Assembly: GCA_041584015.1 (NCBI GenBank)
Contig: JBFHES010000165.1
Location: 1-10,781, forward strand
DNA length: 10,781 nt
From: JBFHES01 sp041584015
Lineage (GTDB): Bacteria; Bacteroidota; Bacteroidia; Bacteroidales; M50B96
Reading direction: 5' to 3'
A program made the position numbers and the translations under genes. Under the pieces are notes generated by a model that did no database searches, was not told where the DNA came from, and was given only the letters and a program-made list of their open reading frames with translations. This document shows, one piece after another, positions 1 to 6,485 of this stretch. Each line of letters opens with the position of its first letter. Positions within the stretch are counted from its first letter, which is position 1.

Positions 1-397
1 GAAAATTCCATACAAAATGAGTAGGGATCCAATATTCTGGAATATTTGCAGTCGTGCCACGCATATAGTTTAACTCATAAGTGAAACCCAGCCCAACAGC
101 ACTTGCCTGGCCACACTCCAAACCTGCCTGGTTAAAAAGTGTGCGGCAAAAGGGTTCATCTTCATTGTCCCAAACGGTAGGTAATGTGGTTTTATGTTGA
201 TGAAAACCAGCCGGCAGTACAAACTCTTTTAACTGGGAGAGTTTTTTTTCATCATCCTTGCTTAAAATAGACTGACGTTCCTGTCTTAACTCTGAGCTTA
301 CTGCCAGCGTGCTAGCAGCTTGCTGTCCAAGTACTGAAAGAGCAGCACTTGCAAAAATGGAAAGTACGAGCAAACTTCTTTTGAGAATCTTTTTCAT
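1..397 (-). CDS. Secreted papain-like (C1-type) cysteine peptidase family protein, N-terminal part only
   Basis: The reading frame opens at ATG 397-395 and stays open for 132 codons to the window edge, so the C-terminal part is missing. The product starts MKKILKRSLLVLSIFASAAL, a basic then hydrophobic signal peptide probably cut near residues 24-26 (VLGQQ), so it should be exported. After a charged linker comes 'PTVWDNEDEPFCRTLFNQAG', then 'LECGQASAVGLGFTYELNY'. This resembles the active-site helix entry of papain-like peptidases (NQGSCGSCWAFS) in divergent Bacteroidota secreted homologues. Lining up the CG of both motifs puts Ala where papain has its catalytic Cys. The other Cys, in ECG, matches the papain disulfide Cys. 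The protein could therefore be an inactive relative or use a shifted nucleophile. The catalytic His and Asn would lie outside the window. Reading frame and secretion are well supported; the family is moderately supported. Confidence 0.72.
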   Translation of the reverse strand, partial: MKKILKRSLLVLSIFASAALSVLGQQAASTLAVSSELRQERQSILSKDDEKKLSQLKEFVLPAGFHQHKTTLPTVWDNEDEPFCRTLFNQAGLECGQASAVGLGFTYELNYMRGTTANIPEYWIPTHFVWNF

Positions 398-428
398 AGC
401 ATTGTGTTAACTGATATTCAATAATATG

Positions 429-459
429 AAAATTTATCGTTAATACGATCATCAGCAAT
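429..459 (-). promoter_or_regulatory. Weak candidate Bacteroidota-type promoter for the peptidase-like gene
   Basis: Read on the minus strand, TAAATTTT (436-429) matches the Bacteroidota -7 consensus TAnnTTTG except at the last base. ATTG (459-456) matches the -33 element TTTG at three of four bases, with a 19-bp spacer. Transcription would begin around 420-424, leaving a leader of about 25 nt before the ATG at 397. The rest of the 398-556 divergent spacer shows no better match on either strand, and no promoter was recognised for the rightward gene. The matches are imperfect in AT-rich DNA, so this is tentative. Confidence 0.25.
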
Positions 460-556
460 TAGCTATTTCCACTTTTCATGAAAAATATATAAGAATAAAT
501 CCTTCTAATATAAATCACAGTCGGCTATCTTGCAGGCAAAATTCAAAAACCCATAA

Positions 557-1075
557 ATGGAAATATTAAAACTTATTGAAGGAAGAAAAAGCATACGAAG
601 CTACGATGCAGACAAAAAGATTGCCGACGAATTTCTTATTCAAATCCTTGAAGCCGGACGCATGGCACCATCGGCTGCTAATCGCCAGCCCTGGCATTTT
701 TATGTTATTAGCGAAGCGCAAAAACTAGCCGCGGTAAAGGAATGCTATAAAGCTCCGTGGTTTAAAAATGCGCCACACATACTCGTTGTTGTAGGTAATA
801 AAGATGAGGCCTGGAAGAGAAAGCACGATAACTATAATGCCATTGAAACCGACCTTACCATTGCCATGGATCATATGATTCTTGCTGCCACTGCCATGAG
901 CATTGGCACTTGCTGGATTGCAGCATTCGATGCTGATATACTATCAAAGGCAATGAATCTAAAGGAATCGGAAGTTATTTATGCCATAACACCACTTGGA
1001 TACTCAGAAGCAGATTATCTGCCCAAATTAGAGAAAGATCGTAAGCCAGCCAATGAAGTATATACGATTATTTAG
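557..1075 (+). CDS. Nitroreductase family protein (FMN-dependent oxidoreductase)
   Basis: This 172-residue protein has the length and layout of a compact single-domain nitroreductase. Members are cytoplasmic, usually homodimeric, bind FMN and use NAD(P)H to reduce nitro compounds, quinones or other acceptors. The N-terminus carries the FMN phosphate-binding signature RKSIRSY (residues 10-16), followed by APSAANRQPWHFYVI (37-51), the typical 'APSAxNxQPW' segment. The second half has a helix with MILAATAMSIGTCWIAAF (107-124), matching the family 'GTCWIGAF' flavin-contacting motif, then ITPLGY near residue 150. The ATG at 557 places the motif at the expected distance from the N-terminus. There is no signal peptide. 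The gene stands alone: divergent from the peptidase-like gene and followed by a terminator. The physiological substrate cannot be read from the sequence. Confidence 0.93.
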   Translation: MEILKLIEGRKSIRSYDADKKIADEFLIQILEAGRMAPSAANRQPWHFYVISEAQKLAAVKECYKAPWFKNAPHILVVVGNKDEAWKRKHDNYNAIETDLTIAMDHMILAATAMSIGTCWIAAFDADILSKAMNLKESEVIYAITPLGYSEADYLPKLEKDRKPANEVYTII

Positions 1076-1091
1076 AAATTCATCACATTCT

Positions 1092-1134
1092 AAAAAAAAG
1101 TACCAATTCAATTTTGTGAATTGGTGCTTTTTTT
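1092..1134 (+). terminator. Rho-independent terminator after the nitroreductase gene
   Basis: An inverted repeat begins 17 nt after the nitroreductase stop. Arms 1099-1110 and 1117-1128 pair over 12 bp (one T-G wobble) around the 6-nt loop ATTTTG. The stem is flanked by a run of A (1092-1099) and a run of seven T (1128-1134), so it can also fold on the opposite strand. It separates the nitroreductase from the following gene, which must then have its own promoter. Confidence 0.85.
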
Positions 1135-1265
1135 GTTTCAACAAAGATTCCCCGGGAGCCTATCCCAACTTATCAACTTTCTTTTGTCAATAATTTGTAA
1201 TTTCTCATACAACGTTCTCAGAACTTTAATTGTCTGCATAATGCAACTAAGAACAAAGGCACACT
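1135..1265. other. Intergenic leader of the T9SS cargo gene, no clear promoter
   Basis: This stretch should contain the promoter of the gene at 1266, because the hairpin just before it ends the upstream transcript. I found only partial matches to TAnnTTTG (for example around 1190-1200, TAATTTGT) with no properly spaced -33 element. Short open frames here and within the next gene have no protein-like composition. Confidence 0.4.
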
Positions 1266-2873
1266 ATGAAAAGACTACTAACATTAATTTCTATTTTATT
1301 GATAGGCGAACTATCTATTCAAGCGCAATGCGACGCAACAATTACAAATCCACCAATTCAACTTTGCATAACAGACACCCCCTACCAGCTAATACCTGCT
1401 GTACCCGGAGGTACATGGATTTCAGCTGGAGGAGCTCTCAGCAATACAGGACTTTTTGATCCATCAATGGCATATCTGGGACCGAACGAAATATCCTACT
1501 ACTTTGGAGGACTAAATCCATGCGATACTACAATTTCAATTAATATTATTAAATGCATTGAAATAGTAAGTGTATATACACTTTGTAATTTATTTGATTT
1601 CACCATTAGGATTGAAGTTACGTTTAGTCAAAATAGTCCTAATTCTATTCTTGCTTACCAAGACAGCATTGGTGGCGTGCCAAATGGTTACTTTATTAAT
1701 GATAGTGTCTGGACCAGTGATTGGTTTTATAATGGTACGCAATACACCTATGCTTTTTGCGAGAATGGTAATCCATCAAATAACTACACACTACCCGGAT
1801 CCGTTAATTGTGATAGTTGGTCTGCATTATATCCGTGTGAAAAAATTACCAATCTTGATGGAACGCCAAACATTTTTGGAGAAGGAACCGGCACATGGAG
1901 CTGCCTCACTTCTTCTGGAATTAGTTTCTTTCCTGATGTTACCGCTCTAGATGTTACCGTTATTATCGACCAATTTGACACTGATTCGCTCGGGAATGAA
2001 ATTAGCACGGAACATATTTTCCAGTTCATTACGATTAATGGATTACAGATTGACACCTTTCATGTATCCGTATTGTTCTCTCCCGAGCCATATGCCAATG
2101 CCGGAACAGATCAATTTATTTGTGGCAACGAGACAAATTTACAGGCCATAATTCCTGTAAACAATCCTAACAACTTTGGTCAATGGTCTGGTGCCCTCAA
2201 CATTCTCGACATTAACGATCCCGGCACAAGCATTCAAACCAACACATTTGGATCCTATGACTTTATCTGGACTGTTTCAAATCCTGATTGTAGTTCTCGC
2301 GACACTGTTACTATTCATTTTTTGGAAACACCTGAGGCCATTGCAGGATTTAACGATACTACTTATGGTAATTGGTATGAACTAAATGCAGCACCAACAA
2401 ACTTTTCTGGCGTATGGACTAGCGAAGCAGTGGCAATCTTCGACGATTCAACATCGGCCAGCACAATTGCCAATGTAACCATACCGCAGGGCTTAAATGA
2501 GTATACGGCCGTATTTATATGGACAGTAGCAAACGAAATTTGCAAGGATACAGATTCAGTTGAAATATTATTTATTGACTCCTTCCTGACAATAGAACAA
2601 AGTGAAATTCGACATGCAGTTTTAGAACAGAACAGACCAAACCCATTCTCAATTGAAACAACCATCCCTTACTATCTGCCTACAAGTTCGAAAGTAAACC
2701 TCGATATATACAACTTACTTGGAGTAAAAGTTATGTCAATAGAGAGCGGCATAAAACCGGCAGGAAATCATTCAATTAATTTGCAAGCAATAGATTTGAC
2801 GCCAGGTACATATATGTATGTGCTAAATACTGAACACAACAAGCTCATTAAGAAAATGAGTATCCTTAAATAA
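1266..2873 (+). CDS. Secreted Cys-rich protein with PKD/Ig-like modules and a T9SS type A sorting domain
   Basis: The 535-residue product begins with a signal peptide, MKRLLTLISILLIGELSIQA, probably cut before Q21. It ends with a type IX secretion sorting domain (about 452-535): EQNRPNPFSIETTIPYYLP, then VNLDIYNLLGVKVMSI, GNHSINLQAIDLTPGTYMYVL and a basic KLIKKMSILK tail. Such proteins cross the outer membrane by T9SS and are released or anchored at the cell surface. The first module (22-95) has a GGTW...GLFDP...YY pattern seen in Bacteroidota extracellular Ig-like repeats. Two further PKD/Ig-like modules (about 276-352 and 355-437) carry ANAGTDQFIC, FIWTVSNPDC and FIWTVANEIC. Residues 96-270 match no family I recognise. 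The mature part has 12 Cys, probably disulfide-bonded outside the cell. No catalytic motif was seen, so adhesin, binding or structural roles are all possible. A terminator follows 10 nt downstream. Confidence 0.88.
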   Translation: MKRLLTLISILLIGELSIQAQCDATITNPPIQLCITDTPYQLIPAVPGGTWISAGGALSNTGLFDPSMAYLGPNEISYYFGGLNPCDTTISINIIKCIEIVSVYTLCNLFDFTIRIEVTFSQNSPNSILAYQDSIGGVPNGYFINDSVWTSDWFYNGTQYTYAFCENGNPSNNYTLPGSVNCDSWSALYPCEKITNLDGTPNIFGEGTGTWSCLTSSGISFFPDVTALDVTVIIDQFDTDSLGNEISTEHIFQFITINGLQIDTFHVSVLFSPEPYANAGTDQFICGNETNLQAIIPVNNPNNFGQWSGALNILDINDPGTSIQTNTFGSYDFIWTVSNPDCSSRDTVTIHFLETPEAIAGFNDTTYGNWYELNAAPTNFSGVWTSEAVAIFDDSTSASTIANVTIPQGLNEYTAVFIWTVANEICKDTDSVEILFIDSFLTIEQSEIRHAVLEQNRPNPFSIETTIPYYLPTSSKVNLDIYNLLGVKVMSIESGIKPAGNHSINLQAIDLTPGTYMYVLNTEHNKLIKKMSILK

Positions 2874-2883
2874 TTTGTAGACA

Positions 2884-2927
2884 CATAAAAAGGTCGAATT
2901 CAACAAATTGAATTCGACCTTTTTATG
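2884..2927. terminator. Bidirectional terminator between convergent genes
   Basis: Arms 2884-2903 and 2908-2927 are perfectly complementary over 20 bp around the 4-nt loop CAAA. The outer stem contributes an A run on one side and a T run on the other, so both strands can form a GC-containing hairpin ending in U-rich RNA. It lies 10 nt after the T9SS cargo gene stop and 18 nt past the yidC stop on the other strand, exactly where a shared terminator would be needed. Confidence 0.92.
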
Positions 2928-2945
2928 ATAGTATGTTGTTTAAAC

Positions 2946-4841
2946 TTATTTCTTCTTCTTTGGTTGCTGATAACCACGTTGCTTAGCCATTTCTTCCATA
3001 CGTTGCTGGAACCCTGATTTCTTTACTGGCTTTTTCTTATTCGCTTCAAGCTGCTTTAGAATTGCATCTTCATCAGTAAAACGCTTAATCAGGAACATTT
3101 GACCAAAAGTAATAAGGTTGGCTACTAAGTAATAGTAACTTAAACCTGACGCATAATTATTAAACCAGAATAACATCATAACTGGGAAAATGTACATCAT
3201 GGTTTTCATTCCCGGCATTGCAGAGTTAGCATCACCCATTTGACTCTGATTTAATCGGGTATAGAAAATTGTAGAGATGGTCATTAATAGCGTAAACAAG
3301 CTAATGTGATTTCCATAAATGCTACTCAATATTGGTATCTCTGTTGTCCATGAGAAAACCGAATCATATGAAGACAGGTCGCTGGCCCATAAGAAAGCCT
3401 TTTGGCGCAACTCAATTGATGCAGGGAAGAAACGGAACATTGCCAACAAGATTGGCATCTGAAGCGCCATTGGCAAACAACCACCCATTGGACTAACTCC
3501 CGCTTTCTTGTAAAAAGCCATAGTTTTTTGTTGCTTCTCCATCGCCTTGTCTTTCGGAATATCTTTGGTTAATTCCTCAATCTGCGGCTTAAGCACGCGC
3601 ATCTTTGCAGTCGATTTATAAGAACGATAAGTTAATGGAAACAACACCAACTTAATCATAATGGTAAGTATTAAAATTACAATACCATAATTTGAGATAA
3701 ACGATCCGAGCCAGTTAAAAACAGGAATAATTATTAATTTACTTATCCATCCAATACCCCAACCTAAGTTGATTAGGTTTTGCATTTCAAGGTCGTACTG
3801 CTTTAAGGTCTGATAATGGTTTGGGCCAAAATAGAAACGGAAGTTTAACTGCTCGTTGCGCTTTCCTGAATACGGTACAGAAATTTCTGAATCGTAATAC
3901 TTAAGGTACTTTTCGTCATTGGTTACTTCTTCAGAACTAAAGCTACTATTCCCTAAATAATCTTCGGCAATAAGCACGGTAGAGAAAAACTGCTGCTTAT
4001 ACGCTACCCATTTAAGTTTCGTGGTTGTTTCCTCGTCATCAGACTCAGAACGCTCGCTTAGGTTATCAACTTCATCCTGGTAATATTTATAATAGACGCT
4101 TGAATATTGCTTTTCAAAGTCGCGTCCCTTTTCCTGTCCCGGAATATAACATTTCCAATCGAGGTCCAGCGAAGTGGCATTTCTTGCAATCAGCTCATCC
4201 ATATTAATGAAGTTCACATCAAAGTCGACCATATAACTTCCTGGCTCCAATGTGTAAACATATTCAAGATATTGATCGTCGCTAACATTCATGCGCATGC
4301 TAAGCGAATTTGCAGATGAGCTGGCATCAATGGTTTTACGATTGGCCTGCGATGTAAAAAACATTTTATCCGTACTCAGGTATTTTCTATCTGTTGTAGG
4401 GAATTTAAATCCAAACACTGTAGAATCACCATCAAATAATATCAATGGTAAGGAGTCGTGTGTTTGGTATTCTTTCAATCTGGCAGAATATACCCGACCA
4501 CCAAGGGTTGAAATTTTCAACTCAATCTTATCATTCTCAATGGTAAAAAACTCTTTAACACCTTGGCCAGCATTTGCAAAGCTTCCCAAATTGCGCTGTA
4601 AGTCCTTTAATCGAAGGCTATCGTCAACAGCCGCGTCAGAAATTCCCGTATTGCTGGTAATTGCCTGACGATCCATTTCTTCGAGCATTTGCTGTTGTCT
4701 TGCATTTTCACGCTCCACGTAAGCAATAGAATCTTTAATTTCATTATTTCGAAGTTCTTCAGCAGATGGCTTTGTAAAGTACATGTATCCGATGAGGATC
4801 ACTCCTATTAGCAAAATGCCGATTAATTGATCTTTATTCAT
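2946..4841 (-). CDS. yidC: Membrane protein insertase YidC (Oxa1/Alb3 family)
   Basis: YidC inserts and folds inner-membrane proteins, alone or with the Sec translocon. The 631-residue protein has the long Gram-negative layout: a first membrane segment (about 5-22, IGILLIGVILIGYMYF), a linker rich in Glu and Gln, a periplasmic beta domain (about 95-345) with an acidic patch SERSESDDEE (262-271), then the conserved insertase core. Core landmarks are membrane segment 383-402 ending FPLTYRSYKS, the cytoplasmic hairpin with AKMRVLKPQIEEL (412-424), the segment PMGGCLPMALQMPILLAMFR (451-470), ELRQKAF, and the last segments near 503-527, 549-561 and 566-585. Lys397 aligns with the groove Arg (R366 in E. 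coli), keeping the positive charge. The tail is Lys-rich and ends KKKK, as expected for a ribosome-contacting C-terminus. It starts 18 bp after pyrG, so co-transcription is likely. Confidence 0.97.
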   Translation of the reverse strand: MNKDQLIGILLIGVILIGYMYFTKPSAEELRNNEIKDSIAYVERENARQQQMLEEMDRQAITSNTGISDAAVDDSLRLKDLQRNLGSFANAGQGVKEFFTIENDKIELKISTLGGRVYSARLKEYQTHDSLPLILFDGDSTVFGFKFPTTDRKYLSTDKMFFTSQANRKTIDASSSANSLSMRMNVSDDQYLEYVYTLEPGSYMVDFDVNFINMDELIARNATSLDLDWKCYIPGQEKGRDFEKQYSSVYYKYYQDEVDNLSERSESDDEETTTKLKWVAYKQQFFSTVLIAEDYLGNSSFSSEEVTNDEKYLKYYDSEISVPYSGKRNEQLNFRFYFGPNHYQTLKQYDLEMQNLINLGWGIGWISKLIIIPVFNWLGSFISNYGIVILILTIMIKLVLFPLTYRSYKSTAKMRVLKPQIEELTKDIPKDKAMEKQQKTMAFYKKAGVSPMGGCLPMALQMPILLAMFRFFPASIELRQKAFLWASDLSSYDSVFSWTTEIPILSSIYGNHISLFTLLMTISTIFYTRLNQSQMGDANSAMPGMKTMMYIFPVMMLFWFNNYASGLSYYYLVANLITFGQMFLIKRFTDEDAILKQLEANKKKPVKKSGFQQRMEEMAKQRGYQQPKKKK

Positions 4842-4859
4842 TCTCTAAAATTTTCTAAA

Positions 4860-6461
4860 CTATTCTTGAATAGCTGCTTTAATAAAATTGATAAATACAG
4901 GATGCGGATTTACTACCGTACTTCTGTACTCTGGGTGAAATTGCACACCCATGAACCATTTATGAGAAGGTATTTCCATAATCTCTACCAACTCTGTATC
5001 CGGATTAACCCCCGTGGCTTTCATTCCTGCTTGCTCATATGCCTGCATATAATCATTATTGAACTCATAACGATGACGGTGACGTTCTGATACAAACTCA
5101 TCGTGATAAACTTCAAACGCTCTGCTTCCTTTTACTATTCTGCAAGGATAAGCTCCCAAACGCATGGTACCACCTTTTTCGGTCACCTCTTTCTGACCTT
5201 CCATTATATCGATAACCGGATTTTTGGTTTTGCGATTCATCTCGGTAGAATTAGCATCCTTTAATCCCAATACATTTCTACCAAATTCGATTACGGCACA
5301 TTGCATTCCCAAGCAAATTCCAAGGAATGGAATCTCATTCTCGCGTGCATATTTAATGGCATCTATTTTTCCTTCAATACCTCGTTCGCCAAAACCAGGT
5401 GCCACCAAAATACCATTCATTCCTTTCAAGTGTTCCTCAACATTTCCGTTCTCTAAATCTTCAGAATGCACCCATGAAACATTCACCTTACATTTATTTA
5501 CCGATCCTGCATGAATAAAGGCTTCAGCAATTGATTTGTAGGCATCAGGTAACTCAACATACTTTCCAACTAGTGCAATATTGATTTCATGTACCGGATT
5601 TTTCAAATTCTTAAGGAAAGTATTCCAAGGCTTAAGTTTTGGTTCTTCGTTTTGTGGCAGCTCTAATTTCTTAAGTGCGATTACATCAAGCTGTTCTTCC
5701 TTCATTTTTATCGGCACTTCATAAATTGTCGATACATCAATCGATTCAATTACGGCGTCGTTGGCCACATTACAGAACAAAGCTACTTTGCGGCGAATAT
5801 CATCACCCAACGATTTCTCTGTTCTTAACACAAGAATATCCGGCTGAACTCCGGCTTCCAATAACATCTTTACAGAGTGCTGTGTTGGTTTAGTTTTTAA
5901 CTCGCCCGATGCTGCAAGAAACGGAACTAATGTTAAGTGAATAACCAAACAGTCTTTCCCCAACTCCCACTTTAATTGTCGCACAGATTCAATATACGGA
6001 AGTGACTCTATATCGCCTACAGTTCCACCAATTTCGGTAATTACAACATCATACTTTCCTTTCGATCCAAGGATTTTAATACGACGCTTAATTTCATCTG
6101 TTATATGAGGAATGATCTGAACAGTTTTACCTAAATAATCACCTTTTCGTTCTTTGTTAATTACCGACTGATAAATGCGGCCGGTTGTAACATTATTTGC
6201 CTGTGATGTTGGCACACCAAGGAATCGCTCATAATGACCTAGATCAAGATCGGTTTCTGCTCCATCTTCGGTAACATAACACTCCCCATGCTCATATGGA
6301 TTAAGTGTTCCCGGATCGACATTAATGTATGGATCCAGTTTTTGCAATGTTACCTTGTAACCGCGTGCCTGAAGCAACTTGGCTAATGAAGAAGAAATAA
6401 TTCCCTTTCCTAATGAAGAGGTTACACCACCTGTGACAAAAATGTACTTAGTCTTCGACAT
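4860..6461 (-). CDS. pyrG: CTP synthase (glutamine hydrolysing)
   Basis: PyrG makes CTP from UTP, ATP and glutamine, the last step of de novo pyrimidine nucleotide synthesis. At 533 residues it is full length. The N-terminal synthase domain (about 1-270) shows the P-loop GGVTSSLGKGIISSSLAKLL (11-30), QKLDPYINVDPGT (40-52), DLDLGHYERF (71-80) and the Mg-ATP segment TEIGGTVGDIES (142-153). The C-terminal glutamine amidotransferase domain (about 290-533) carries PGFGERG (355-361), the nucleophile Cys383 in GICLGMQ, and His509 and Glu511 in GVQFHPEYRS, completing the Cys-His-Glu triad. Nothing is missing, so it should be active. It lies 24 bp after the TonB-dependent receptor and 18 bp before yidC, suggesting one transcript. 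The start context has no strong Shine-Dalgarno, which is usual in this phylum. Confidence 0.98.
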   Translation of the reverse strand: MSKTKYIFVTGGVTSSLGKGIISSSLAKLLQARGYKVTLQKLDPYINVDPGTLNPYEHGECYVTEDGAETDLDLGHYERFLGVPTSQANNVTTGRIYQSVINKERKGDYLGKTVQIIPHITDEIKRRIKILGSKGKYDVVITEIGGTVGDIESLPYIESVRQLKWELGKDCLVIHLTLVPFLAASGELKTKPTQHSVKMLLEAGVQPDILVLRTEKSLGDDIRRKVALFCNVANDAVIESIDVSTIYEVPIKMKEEQLDVIALKKLELPQNEEPKLKPWNTFLKNLKNPVHEINIALVGKYVELPDAYKSIAEAFIHAGSVNKCKVNVSWVHSEDLENGNVEEHLKGMNGILVAPGFGERGIEGKIDAIKYARENEIPFLGICLGMQCAVIEFGRNVLGLKDANSTEMNRKTKNPVIDIMEGQKEVTEKGGTMRLGAYPCRIVKGSRAFEVYHDEFVSERHRHRYEFNNDYMQAYEQAGMKATGVNPDTELVEIMEIPSHKWFMGVQFHPEYRSTVVNPHPVFINFIKAAIQE

Positions 6462-6485
6462 GGTTCTTTTTTTTATTCAATTACT

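Noticed and set aside
1121..2665. Short open frames overlapping the T9SS cargo gene on both strands
   Set aside because: The 1266-2873 frame has a signal peptide and sorting domain over its whole length; the others have none, and one starts inside the terminator hairpin.
4025..4668. Plus-strand open frames opposite yidC
   Set aside because: They lie antisense to a strongly conserved insertase, have no family motifs and show the composition expected of a reverse-complement shadow.
4827..5893. Plus-strand open frames opposite pyrG
   Set aside because: They are antisense to a fully conserved CTP synthase and have no independent protein features.
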